A stretch of DNA of 22,851 nt, taken from JASHVB01 sp035486135 (lineage in GTDB: Bacteria > Pseudomonadota > Alphaproteobacteria > Acetobacterales > Acetobacteraceae). How positions within the stretch are numbered: the first letter of the stretch is position 1; each line of letters begins with the position of its first letter. Location: assembly GCA_035486135.1 (NCBI GenBank), contig DATHNI010000278.1, forward strand, positions 1 through 22,851, read 5' to 3'. Below, piece by piece: positions 15,469 to 22,851 of the stretch. The notes below the pieces were generated by a model. It ran no database searches, was not told where the DNA came from, and saw only the letters and a program-made list of their open reading frames with translations. Position numbers and translations under genes: made by a program.

Positions 15469-18400
15469 ATGAGGACTGTCATCGTGAAACATCCGGGTTC
15501 CGTCCGCACGCTCGTGCGATCCGTCGTGCTGTGGCCCGCGGCCCTGGCCGCCGCCGCCGGCCTGTTTTTTGGCGTTTGGGTCATTCTGACGGGCGCAGAG
15601 CTGGCCCAAACCGGGCACCAGGCGAGCCAGCAGGCCACGCTGGCGGCGCAGGGCGTCGCCGCCGGGGTCGATGCGACGCTGTCGCGCTTTACCGAGCAAG
15701 TCCAGGCGGTGCGCCCCGCGGATTTCACGATCACCGACCGGGTGGAGCAAACGACGCGGCTGCTGCGGCTGCAGACCCTGCTGCCGGCGGCCGCGACATT
15801 CATGCTGACCGCCGATGGTCAGTTGGTGGCGGCGTCGGCGCCGTTCGCCCGGACCGACGCGGCGGTCGGCGACACGGCCTGGTTCCGCCGCGCGATTGCC
15901 GCGCCCCCCGGCTCGCTGGTGCCGCAGCGCCAGGACACGCCGTGGCTCGGCGTCTCGTCCGGGATCGTCCTGACACGTGCGGTGACCGATCCGGCGGGCA
16001 AGCCGATAGGCCTCGTCGGCGCGGTGTTGCCACAGGCCTCGCTGGAGCGGCTGATCTCGCCGGACTGGCTGGCACCGAGGGTCTCGCTCACCCTGGTGGG
16101 TGGTGCCGCGGGCGATTTGCTGTCGGGCGCCCCGGACGTGGCCGGAGAACCCATACCACCGAACGGACTGGGGCAACGGCTCATGCTTTCGCTGCTGGCC
16201 TGGTTCGGCCAGCCGACCAATTGGACGGGAACGGCACCGCTGCACACGATCGCCGCGGCAGTGGCCGCAACCCTGCCGACCAGCATGGCGCTGCCCCGCC
16301 AGGTGCTGAGCGCGCCCATCATCGTATCGGGCTGCACTCTGCTGGCGGTATGGCTGAGCTGCGTGCTCCTGGTGATGGCCGCACGACGCAGGCCTCGGGT
16401 CCAGGCCGTCCCGAGCGGGTTCGGCGCCGACTGGCAGTGCGACATGGATGCGGCCGGGATCGTGGTGGCGCAATTCGGCACTGCACCCGACGCGGTGCGT
16501 GACAGTGTGGGGCAGCCGCTGCTGACAGCGCTCGGGCCGCAGCGCGAAACCGGCGGTGCCGGCGAGATCGCCGCCGCCTTGCAGCAGCGCATGGCCCGTG
16601 ACGACATCCAGGTGCGGATGAGTGACCGCACCTACCGGATCTCGCTGGCGCCACAGGCCAATGGCGGGTTCGTTTGCTCCGGCCGCGACGTCACCACCGA
16701 AGCCACCGCGCTGGCTGCGCGCGATGCCGCCGAAACCGCGCTGACGGAGGCCCGGCGCAATCAGGATCGGTTGCTGACCTCGCTCGGCCACGACATCCGC
16801 ACGCCGATGACCAGCATCATGGGCACCTGCGAGCTGCTGCTCGATGGCGACCTGGAGCAAGAGCAACGGGTCTGGCTGGAACGGGTGCAGGGGAGCTGCG
16901 GGGCGCTCCTGGGGATGCTGAACGGCTTGCTCGCGGTGTCCGAGGACGAGGCCGCGCGCGGTGCGCTGGTGTGCGAGCAAGTGGACGTCAGCGTTCTGGT
17001 GCAGGAGGTCGTGGACATTCTGCGGCCGCAGGCGCGCGACAAGGCGCTGGAGCTGCACACCCGCTGTGACGACCTGCTGCGTGGCCAGTGGATGGTCGAT
17101 CCGTCGCGGCTGCGCCAGGTGGTGTTCAACCTCGCCAGCAACGCAGTGAAATACACCGCCACCGGCCGGGTGGAGATCCGCGCCTCAGCGGTCGAGGCCG
17201 ACGGCCAGAGCAAGTTGCGCATCGCGGTGTCGGACACCGGCCCGGGCATTGACCCGGAGGAACGCGAGGACATCTTCGAGCGGTTCCGGCGCGGGCGCGC
17301 GCATGACGGGTCTCCCGGCGGCGGGCTGGGTCTCGGCCTGGCGCTGTGCCGGGAGAATGCGCGGGTGATGGGCGGCAGCATCTCGCTGGAGAGCGCCCTC
17401 GGCGTGGGCAGCGAGTTCACCTTCGAATGCCCGGCCGATCGGGTGCCGGCGCAGGACCGGCTGCTGCCGTTCGCCGGGCGGACGGCGCTAATCGTCGCCG
17501 ACGACGGCCCGTCGATCCGCGCGCTGGCGACGCAGCTTGGCGAGCTGGGGCTGATGGTGGAGAGCGCCCCCGACGGCTATCTCGGCCTGGCCCTGGCGGA
17601 GCGGCTGGAGGCCCAGCGCGGCGCGGTGGACCTGGTCGTGTTGCAGGGCAACCTGCCGGGGATGCCGGGCGAGGTATTCGTGATCCGCCTGCGCCGCACG
17701 GCGTTCGGCAGCCGCGCGGCCGTGGTGTGGGTCGGCGACGGGGCGGAGACGGTGGAAGTGGACGCGATCGTGCCGGCGCCGCCCGATGCCTACCAGGTAG
17801 CGACGGTGGCGAGGCAATTGCTGGCGCAGCGGCCCTCGCTGGACGCGCTGGTGCCGCATAACTCGCTGGCCCGTGGGGGGCGGATCCTGCTGGTGGAGGA
17901 CGACAAGGCGAACCAGACGCTGCTGGCCGCCGCGCTGTCCCGGCGCGGCTTCGCGATGTTCACCGCCGCCAACGGGGAGGCGGCGCTACGGCTGGCCAGC
18001 CATGACAGTTTCGACGCGGTCCTGATGGATCTGCAGATGCCTGGCCTGGACGGCTTCGAAACCGTGCGGCGCATGCGCGCCCTGCAGGGCCATGCGGCGA
18101 CGGTGCCGATCATCGCGCTGACCGCCTTGCAGGGCGCCCGGCTGCGCCAGCGCTGCGAGGAGGCGGGGTTCAGTTCCCTGATGGAGAAGCCGGTCAACCT
18201 CGACCGGCTGACCGCCGCGCTGGACCGGATGATCGGCGGCCCGGTGCCCGTGCAAGCTGGCCTGGTCGACTTCGCCGACGACGTGTCGCTGGCGTATCTG
18301 GAGGAGATGGTGGCGGTGGTCGGGATCGCCCGGGCTCGTGCCGGCGTCGCCGAGTTCCTCGCGGACGCCACCGCCCGGTGCTCGAGGCTGGGTGAATTGC

Positions 18401-18651
18401 TGCCGGGTTGGGAACTGGACGCGATCCTGCGCGCCTGCGAGGCGATCAGCGGGCGGGCCGAGACCTGCGGGGCCTTCGCGCTGGGCGAGTTGCTGGAGGA
18501 GATCGCGGACGCCGCGACGCGCAACGACCGGGAGACGGTTGGGACGCTGGTGGCACGGCTGGATGCGGTGGTCGCGCGGTTGCCGGCGGCGATGACCGCA
18601 TGCCTGGACGATATCGACCGGCGCTGGCCGCGCGGCAGCAAGGCGGCGTAG
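15469..18651 (+). CDS. Hybrid histidine kinase with one degenerate and one intact receiver and an Hpt-like tail
   Basis: A 1060-residue membrane sensor kinase. Order of parts: helix 18-40; periplasmic Cache-like sensor 43-280 (FMLTADGQLVAAS, DTAWFRRAIAAP, GIVLTRAVTDPAGKPIG); helix 283-305; PAS-like region 318-405; coiled coil 406-436; HisKA with H441 (LGHDIRTPM); HATPase with N558 (NLASNAVKYT), DTGPGID at 589-595 and GGGLGLGLAL at 617-626. Receiver 1 (672-785) keeps D678/D679 but has Q726 where the phospho-Asp should be, and lacks the Thr and Lys. Receiver 2 (805-922) is complete: E810-D812, D854, T885, K907. The tail (930-1050) aligns with Hpt domains but has E991 in place of the His. Start ATG 15469 has a weak ribosome site; GTG 15484 is possible. 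No response regulator is adjacent. Confidence 0.93.
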   Translation: MRTVIVKHPGSVRTLVRSVVLWPAALAAAAGLFFGVWVILTGAELAQTGHQASQQATLAAQGVAAGVDATLSRFTEQVQAVRPADFTITDRVEQTTRLLRLQTLLPAAATFMLTADGQLVAASAPFARTDAAVGDTAWFRRAIAAPPGSLVPQRQDTPWLGVSSGIVLTRAVTDPAGKPIGLVGAVLPQASLERLISPDWLAPRVSLTLVGGAAGDLLSGAPDVAGEPIPPNGLGQRLMLSLLAWFGQPTNWTGTAPLHTIAAAVAATLPTSMALPRQVLSAPIIVSGCTLLAVWLSCVLLVMAARRRPRVQAVPSGFGADWQCDMDAAGIVVAQFGTAPDAVRDSVGQPLLTALGPQRETGGAGEIAAALQQRMARDDIQVRMSDRTYRISLAPQANGGFVCSGRDVTTEATALAARDAAETALTEARRNQDRLLTSLGHDIRTPMTSIMGTCELLLDGDLEQEQRVWLERVQGSCGALLGMLNGLLAVSEDEAARGALVCEQVDVSVLVQEVVDILRPQARDKALELHTRCDDLLRGQWMVDPSRLRQVVFNLASNAVKYTATGRVEIRASAVEADGQSKLRIAVSDTGPGIDPEEREDIFERFRRGRAHDGSPGGGLGLGLALCRENARVMGGSISLESALGVGSEFTFECPADRVPAQDRLLPFAGRTALIVADDGPSIRALATQLGELGLMVESAPDGYLGLALAERLEAQRGAVDLVVLQGNLPGMPGEVFVIRLRRTAFGSRAAVVWVGDGAETVEVDAIVPAPPDAYQVATVARQLLAQRPSLDALVPHNSLARGGRILLVEDDKANQTLLAAALSRRGFAMFTAANGEAALRLASHDSFDAVLMDLQMPGLDGFETVRRMRALQGHAATVPIIALTALQGARLRQRCEEAGFSSLMEKPVNLDRLTAALDRMIGGPVPVQAGLVDFADDVSLAYLEEMVAVVGIARARAGVAEFLADATARCSRLGELLPGWELDAILRACEAISGRAETCGAFALGELLEEIADAATRNDRETVGTLVARLDAVVARLPAAMTACLDDIDRRWPRGSKAA

Positions 18652-18666
18652 GAAGGAAAAAAAGCA

Positions 18667-18758
18667 CTCCCTCTCCCCTTGAGGGAGGGGGTCGGGGGGA
18701 GGGGTTCGTACCGCACGCAACCCCTCCCCCCAGCCCCCTCCCTCAAGGGGAGGGGGAG
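18667..18758. repeat. Inverted repeat, second copy of the 9320-9422 family
   Basis: A left arm starting CTCCCTCTCCCCTTGAGGGA (from 18667) faces a right arm starting CCCCCTCCCTCAAGGGGAGG (18734-18758), with an inner pair GGGGGGAGGGGTT against AACCCCTCCCCCC around a short loop near 18707-18716. It fills almost the whole space between the kinase stop (18651) and the stop of the convergent GltX paralogue (18769), so it may serve as a bidirectional terminator. Confidence 0.85.
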
Positions 18759-18768
18759 TATTCCTGCC

Positions 18769-20097
18769 TTACTGCGCTGCCACCTGCAGACGGTGCACCG
18801 CCCTCGCCCGGCCAATCAGCGGCAACAGCGCCGCAAGGTCCGGCCCGCCATCCTCCCCGGTCAACGCCAGCCGCAGCGGCAACGCCAGCGCCTCATTGCT
18901 CCGCCCCGTCGCCCCAACGAGCGCGGCGGTCCAATCCTGCCAGACCGTGCCGTTCCACGGCTCCGGCGGCAGCAACTCCAATGCAGTCGCCAGCAGCGCA
19001 TGCTCTGGGATTTCCGGCGGCACGATCGATCCCGCCACCACGTCCCACCAGCCGCGGGCCTCGTTCAGCAGATCGAGCTCGCCGCGCACCGCCAGCCAGA
19101 ACGAGTCGGTCGCGCCGCCCGGCAAGCGATCCGCGACCGCCGAGAAATCCAGCGTCCGCAGGACCTTGCGGTTCAGCGCCAGCAGCGTCTCCGCCTTGAA
19201 CGGCGTCGGCCGTGCGGTGAACCGCGCCAGGTCGAACGTCGCCGCCAGCACCTCCAGCGGCGCAGCCTCGGGCGGCACCGGCGAGCCGACCCGCGCGAGA
19301 TAAGCCGCGAGCGCCGCGCCCGCCACCCCGTCATGCCGCAGGCTGCGCAGCGTCCGCGCATCGACGCGGCGGGCCAGCCGCTTCTCTCCCGCATCCTCCA
19401 GCGGCGGCAGATGGGCGAAGCGCAGGCCGGACGCGTCGCCCCCCAGCGCCTCGTACAGATCGATCGCCACCGCGCTGGCGGTCAACTGCGTCTCGCTGCG
19501 GATCAGGTCGGTGATGCCGGTCGCCCGGTCATCCACGATGCCGGCGAAGGCGCGTGTGGGCGTGCCGTCGGCCTGCACCACGATGGGATCGGACAACGCC
19601 GGCAGCGCCACCTCGCGATGGCCGAGCACCAGGTCGCGCCATTCCACCACGCGATCGGACAGCAGGAACCGCCAGTAGGGCCGCTTGCCGCCCGCCTCGG
19701 CCGCCGCAAGCTGAGCCTGGGTCAGGTTCAGCATCGCCCGGTCGTAGATCCCCGGCTGGCCGCGCCGGGCCCGGTGGTCGCGCTTGGCGCGCAGCTCGGT
19801 CTCCGATTCGAAGCAGGGGTATAGCCGCCCTGCCCGCTTCAGCGTCTCCGCCGCGTCCGCATACCGTGCGGCGTGCTCTGACTGGCGCAGCGTCGCATCC
19901 CACGTGATGCCGAGCCAGCGCAGATCATGCTCGATGGCCGCCTCATGCTCTGGCGTCGCCTGCGGCGCCAAGTCGGCGAACCGCAGCAACAGGTGGCCGC
20001 CATGCCGCCGGGCATGCAGGAAGTTCAGCAGCGCGATACGGGCCGTGCCGACCGTCAGGAGACCGGTCGGGACGGCAGCAAACCGAGTGTGGATCAT
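18769..20097 (-). CDS. Glutamyl-tRNA synthetase (GltX) paralogue lacking the catalytic signatures
   Basis: A 442-residue protein alignable along its length to class I glutamyl-tRNA synthetases of alphaproteobacterial GltX2 type: HTRFAAVPTG, LRWLGITWDATLRQSEHAARY, RLYPCFESETELRAKRD, IYDRAML, YWRFLLSDRVVEW, VVDDRATGITDLIR, and a C-terminal FWLAVRGELDLLNEARGWWDVVAGSIVPPE. Yet the ATP and adenylate sites are gone: the HIGH position reads LTVG (14-17), the acidic LRIDDTD segment reads LRFADLAP (38-45), the RGEDH loop reads RSETQ (200-204), and the KLSKR loop reads RLARR (240-244). There are no frameshifts or stops. It is therefore unlikely to charge tRNA and may bind tRNA or a synthetase, or have been repurposed. 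The start overlaps the upstream gene by four bases (ATGA), which points to translational coupling. Confidence 0.88.
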   Translation of the reverse strand: MIHTRFAAVPTGLLTVGTARIALLNFLHARRHGGHLLLRFADLAPQATPEHEAAIEHDLRWLGITWDATLRQSEHAARYADAAETLKRAGRLYPCFESETELRAKRDHRARRGQPGIYDRAMLNLTQAQLAAAEAGGKRPYWRFLLSDRVVEWRDLVLGHREVALPALSDPIVVQADGTPTRAFAGIVDDRATGITDLIRSETQLTASAVAIDLYEALGGDASGLRFAHLPPLEDAGEKRLARRVDARTLRSLRHDGVAGAALAAYLARVGSPVPPEAAPLEVLAATFDLARFTARPTPFKAETLLALNRKVLRTLDFSAVADRLPGGATDSFWLAVRGELDLLNEARGWWDVVAGSIVPPEIPEHALLATALELLPPEPWNGTVWQDWTAALVGATGRSNEALALPLRLALTGEDGGPDLAALLPLIGRARAVHRLQVAAQ

Positions 20098-20462
20098 TCC
20101 TCGGTCTCGTCGTCCGGTTCGTCGCGACGAGGGTCGAGCGCGCGCCAGTCGCGTTCCTCGGACCCCGAGGGGCTATCGACGAAGTCGCCAAGTTCGTTGG
20201 CGCTGCGCCAGCCGGATTCGCCTGCATCCACCACCTCGGCATCCTCGCCGAAGGCGAACCAGGCTTCAAGGACCTCCTTCGTGGTCAGGCCCGGGGCGCG
20301 GCACAGCTCCACCGAGTCGCGGACATAGCGCCGGGCGAAGGCGTTGGCCTGCATCAGCGTGGGGAAGCCGCCGATCTCCTCCACCACATTGTCCTGCGCG
20401 CCGCCCGACAGGTCGAGGATGCGCACGCGCCAGCCGCCCTCCGGAGCGAACAGGTCACTCAT
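20094..20462 (-). CDS. Hypothetical acidic protein coupled to the GltX paralogue
   Basis: A 122-residue cytoplasmic protein with no signal or membrane segment. The first 80 residues look like a small alpha/beta domain (WRVRILDLSGGAQDNVVEEIGGFPTLMQANAFARRYVRDSVELCR, then TTKEVLEAWFAFGEDAEVV). The last 40 are acidic and probably disordered, ending PRRDEPDDETEE. I do not recognise a family. Codon use is typical of the window and the four-base overlap with the downstream GltX-like gene supports a genuine gene and a shared role. ATG at 20462 is the first Met and no stronger start was seen. Confidence 0.75.
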   Translation of the reverse strand: MSDLFAPEGGWRVRILDLSGGAQDNVVEEIGGFPTLMQANAFARRYVRDSVELCRAPGLTTKEVLEAWFAFGEDAEVVDAGESGWRSANELGDFVDSPSGSEERDWRALDPRRDEPDDETEE

Positions 20463-21014
20463 CGCCGGGGGCGCTGCGATGGGAGGACCGGAATCGTGAG
20501 CCAGTGTCGTCGAGTTGTCATCATGCGGGCGAAGCTAGAGGCGCGGAGCGGGCGAATCAACGGCTGCCCCCTGGCGGCGAGCGCCGCGGGGCGAACGTTC
20601 CGGGCGGCGGCGGGGCGAGTGCCGAGTCTCACCGGCGTCTCATGTGGCGGTGGGTGGGATTCTGGCGTGGCGCCGAATTGGTGCATGGGCCGCTCAGCCG
20701 GTCGGTCAGGCGGCAGTGTGCCCTCGGCTCGTTTTGGTGCTGCTGGAGATGCTGGCGCTGCATGCAGGACGCTCAGGGCATGTCCCGCGCGCGGTCCGCT
20801 GGGACGACGCGGCGTAGCCCAAGGAGATGGTCGCGCGGGGACGCAAGATCCGCCGCAGCCTGGTCGGGTTGAAGCAGGCGGTGCGCGGCCGGGACGGGGG
20901 CTGGCGCGGGAGGCTCGGGCCGCCGCGCTGGCGACCGCGCATCGCGAATCGCAACGGCGGGGCCGGCCGTCGTCCGGCCCCGTGCATCAGCCTCGGTGCA
21001 TCCGTGCGAAAGGG
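20463..21014. other. Gene-poor interval of about 550 bases
   Basis: Long open frames here have no family features and mirror the GC bias. One plus-strand stretch near 20700-20900 reads LVLVLLEMLALHAGR, then a stop, then PKEMVARGRKIRRSLVGLKQAV in the same frame, which may be the remains of a decayed gene, but nothing identifies it. The interval also contains a GC-rich hairpin at 20958-20982. Confidence 0.4.
20958..20982 (-). terminator. Candidate hairpin downstream of the 299-residue hypothetical gene
   Basis: CGGGGCCGG (20958-20966) pairs perfectly with CCGGCCCCG (20974-20982) around a 7-base loop. It lies about 33 bases after the minus-strand stop at 21015. No U-tract follows, so it is a weak intrinsic terminator at best. 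Confidence 0.4.
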
Positions 21015-21914
21015 TCAGGAAGGCCCCGGGGGAACCGCCTCGGCCTGCGCATATGGCTTTGGCATCGGATCGAATGGAGCGTCCGCCGCCTCGCCGATGA
21101 AGAAGCCCAGCATGCAGCGAAATGCCTCGCGGCCCATCTCCTGCCAGTCCCAGTTGCTCCCGATCTTCTTGTCCTGCTCTTCGGAGAATGCTTTCTCCCG
21201 GCGCACCTTCTCCAGCATCAGGACGGCGACACTGCCGCCATGCAGGCGGATGCTGTCAAACAGGGCGTTCCAGAACTGGCCCGTGCAAAAATCAGGCACC
21301 ACGGCGAGGTCGAGACAGATATCGACAATGGTGCGGCCGAGCGGACGGCGGCGCACCTGCGCGTCGAGTTGCTCCGGTGTCGGCATGAAGAGTTCGGGAT
21401 CATTCCAACCGAACGGGCGGGACGGTCGCGCGAGCTTCGGCGCAATGGGCGCCTCAGCGGATTGCCCGACGGCCGGTGGCTCGGCGGATGGCTCGGCCGG
21501 TTGCCCCGCCTGCGGGTCCGCCAATTGCCCGGCGGGTGGCCGATCGGTGGCTGGCGGATCTGCTGGCGCGGGCGATGTCGTGGCCGCCCGCTCGCGCGGG
21601 AAGACGAATTGGATATCGCGGCCCCGCGCCGCGCGCGCGAGCAACACGCGCTCCAGCGCGGCGGCACGCGACAGGCCGCGTTGGAGGTGCGCCAGGATGG
21701 TAGACAGCCGGCTGGTGCCAAAGCAGGCCGCGATGGCGTTAAAGTCGGTGCTGGTGGAACGGTGCGTCGCGGTCTCCGCAAGGTGGCGCCCGAAGCCGAG
21801 CAGGATGCGAACGGTGCGCAGCATGGAGGCGATGCGCGCAGGCATGGTCCGGGCGGGTGGATCCGGTTGGGGATCGGCCGGGGAGGGTAGGCAGGGTGTG
21901 GCGATGCTCTCCAT
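21015..21914 (-). CDS. Hypothetical protein with Pro/Ala/Gln-rich central linker
   Basis: A 299-residue protein of unknown function that resembles a lineage-specific hypothetical family of Acetobacteraceae. Its N-terminal half is a helical domain (ASMLRTVRILLGFGRHL, then FNAIAACFGTSRLSTILAHLQRGLSRAAALERVLLARAARG). A low-complexity linker at about 105-155 repeats PADPPATDRPPAGQLADPQAGQPAEP. The C-terminal domain contains RRRPLGRTIVDICLDLAVVPDFC and ends with MLGFFIGEAADAPFDPMPKPY. I take the start at ATG 21914, after which MESIATPC matches such proteins; a longer frame to 22055 has poor content. A 12-bp AT palindrome lies 11 bases upstream, and there is no clear ribosome site. Confidence 0.75.
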   Translation of the reverse strand: MESIATPCLPSPADPQPDPPARTMPARIASMLRTVRILLGFGRHLAETATHRSTSTDFNAIAACFGTSRLSTILAHLQRGLSRAAALERVLLARAARGRDIQFVFPRERAATTSPAPADPPATDRPPAGQLADPQAGQPAEPSAEPPAVGQSAEAPIAPKLARPSRPFGWNDPELFMPTPEQLDAQVRRRPLGRTIVDICLDLAVVPDFCTGQFWNALFDSIRLHGGSVAVLMLEKVRREKAFSEEQDKKIGSNWDWQEMGREAFRCMLGFFIGEAADAPFDPMPKPYAQAEAVPPGPS

Positions 21915-21925
21915 GGTAATACCAA

Positions 21926-21937
21926 TAACATATGTTA
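21926..21937. promoter_or_regulatory. Perfect 12-bp palindrome TAACATATGTTA (candidate operator)
   Basis: A self-complementary AT-rich 12-mer sits 11 bases upstream of the ATG at 21914, within an AT-rich patch (21916-21947) that contrasts with the GC-rich surroundings. Its place between promoter and start suits repression by a dimeric regulator, but no regulator gene is next to it. It is too short to be a terminator. Confidence 0.4.
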
Positions 21938-22152
21938 GGATGACTGTCAAACGGTATGTCGGCCGTGCCGATCCCGGGCGAGGCTTGCCATTGTCCATGT
22001 GCATTTCGGGCAACACGGTCGGCAGCGCCGGACGGGCAATTACCCGCTGGCTCACGATGCAAGGGGTGTTGCTGGCGCGACGCGCGTGACGGCCTTGCGG
22101 GTGCCATCTCGCGGCGGCTGCGAAGGCCGGGCTTGCGTGCTATCGTGCGAGC

Positions 22153-22224
22153 ATGGATCGGCAAGAACCGGTAGACGCCCTGGATCTGGAAAACAGTTCA
22201 TCCCGCCGGCGGAGGGCCGCATGA
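22153..22224 (+). CDS. Possible 23-residue leader ORF coupled to the DUF29 gene
   Basis: ATG at 22153 opens MDRQEPVDALDLENSSSRRR and ends at TGA 22222-22224, overlapping the DUF29 start by four bases (ATGA). The overlap is the arrangement expected for translational coupling. There is no clear ribosome site in front of it and no homology I know, so it may be chance. Confidence 0.2.
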   Translation: MDRQEPVDALDLENSSSRRRRAA

Positions 22225-22652
22225 GCGATCTCTACGACACCGACGTCGTACTGTGGTCCGAGCAGCAGGCCGCTCTGCTGCGCCGGCGGGCCGCGGGCCA
22301 CCTGGTCAACGACGCCGACCTGGATTGGCCCAACATCGCCGAGGAGATCGAGAGCGTGGGAAGCGAGCAACGCCACGCTGTCGAATCCCTTCTGGTTCAG
22401 GCGCTGATCCACATGCTGAAAGCCACCGCGTGGCCGCTGTCGTTGGCCGTGCCGCACTGGGAGGCCGAAGCGCGCGTGTTCCGGGGCGATGTAACGCGCC
22501 GGTTCGTGCCCTCCATGCGCCAACGGCTCGACCTTGCCGGGCTTTATCGGCAGGCACTGCGCGGCTTGCCCGTTACGCTGGATGGCCAGCCACCGTCGCC
22601 GGTGCCGGAGGTGTGCCCGGTGACTCCGGACGAACTGCTGGCCGAGGACTGA
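22221..22652 (+). CDS. DUF29 family protein
   Basis: A 143-residue protein of the DUF29 family, whose function is not known. The family pattern is plain: SDLYDTDVVLWSEQQAALLRRR at the N-terminus, then DADLDWPNIAEEIESVGSEQRHAVESLLVQALIHMLKATAWP, then a helical C-terminal part with MRQRLDLAGLYRQALRGLP. It is all-helical, soluble, and of normal length. ATG at 22221 follows GGAGGG at good spacing. DUF29 genes are often found as multiple copies in accessory regions of cyanobacteria and alphaproteobacteria; here it faces a PIN toxin fragment. Confidence 0.9.
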   Translation: MSDLYDTDVVLWSEQQAALLRRRAAGHLVNDADLDWPNIAEEIESVGSEQRHAVESLLVQALIHMLKATAWPLSLAVPHWEAEARVFRGDVTRRFVPSMRQRLDLAGLYRQALRGLPVTLDGQPPSPVPEVCPVTPDELLAED

Positions 22653-22685
22653 CACAAGCGGGCGATGAGCGGGACCAACTGTGTG

Positions 22686-22851
22686 CCACGGATCGATAAG
22701 GATGAGACCGCAGCCTTCGAAGCCGCCGGTGTCACGGGTAACCATGCTTGCGTTGTTCGTTCGCGCCGTGGCCGCGATCATGAAATCGAGCGGCGCGATC
22801 GGCCGACCGGTGCGTTTGCGCACGGCGAGGATGTCAGCACAAGCCGCGGCG
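22686..22851 (-). pseudogene. C-terminal part of a VapC-like PIN toxin, usual stop missing (cut by window edge)
   Basis: Reading leftward from the window edge, the frame gives ADILAVRKRTGRPIAPLDF, MIAATARTNNASMVTRDTGGFEG, and CGLILIDPW. This is the standard end of VapC ribonucleases, with the Asp in PLDF and the Asp in TRDTGGFEG as metal ligands. VapC proteins usually stop within a few codons of NPW. Here no stop follows in any of the three frames nearby, and this frame stays open antisense through the whole DUF29 gene to a TAG at 22140. The N-terminal part and the antitoxin would lie beyond the window. It may be a decayed copy or a toxin with an unusual tail. Confidence 0.6.

Noticed and set aside
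15442..17058. 538-codon minus-strand frame under the histidine kinase.
   Set aside because: It is an antisense shadow rich in Arg, Gln and His, without recognisable motifs.
20700..20900. Possible decayed gene (LVLVLLEMLALHAGR and, after an in-frame stop, EMVARGRKIRRSLVGLKQAV).
   Set aside because: No family could be recognised and the frame has a stop; noted only in the gap entry.

Overview
The window looks like a chromosome segment of a high-GC alphaproteobacterium, most likely of the Acetobacteraceae (Rhodopila-like). The grounds are the split three-gene proton-translocating transhydrogenase (pntAA-pntAB-pntB), a second GltX-type protein resembling acetobacterial GltX2, several lineage-type hypothetical proteins, and strong GC bias at third codon positions. 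The taxonomic call is inference from protein resemblance only.

Layout. 1-1534 (minus): the N-terminal end of a nucleotide-sugar epimerase and a zinc alcohol dehydrogenase, separated by a large inverted repeat. 1535-1902: no gene, but a nested repeat cluster. 1903-4214: nicotinamidase (minus) divergent from an orphan family 5 peptide/nickel-type substrate-binding protein (plus). 4215-6545: a repeat, then a minus-strand pair of formyl-CoA transferase-like CaiB protein and aldo/keto reductase. 6732-9220: a signal peptidase I with an extra N-terminal membrane module (minus) divergent from an MHS-family MFS symporter (plus). 9221-9744: no gene, but two inverted repeats. 9745-12859: the transhydrogenase operon, with a 16-nt tandem repeat array between the first two genes. 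12931-13562: an antitoxin with a broken PIN toxin. 13826-14614: a hypothetical gene with two compensating frameshifts. 14845-18651: a small secreted protein and a large hybrid histidine kinase. 18769-20462: a two-gene coupled unit of a 122-residue protein and a GltX paralogue that has lost its catalytic signatures. 20463-21014: no convincing gene. 21015-22851: a Pro/Ala-rich hypothetical protein, a DUF29 protein, and the C-terminal end of a second PIN toxin that runs off the window.

Two themes stand out. The first is 'retired catalysis': a full-length GluRS-like protein without HIGH, KMSKS or GEDH motifs, and a hybrid kinase whose first receiver and C-terminal Hpt-like domain have lost their phospho-acceptor residues while the kinase core and second receiver look intact. 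The second is repeat traffic: at least two intergenic inverted-repeat families sit next to stop codons, and in one case seem to supply the last codons of a gene. No CRISPR array, rRNA or tRNA gene, or complete insertion sequence was seen. The best candidates for something undescribed are the coupled 122-residue protein plus catalytically degenerate GltX paralogue, the kinase with dead relay domains, and the tandem array inside the pnt operon.
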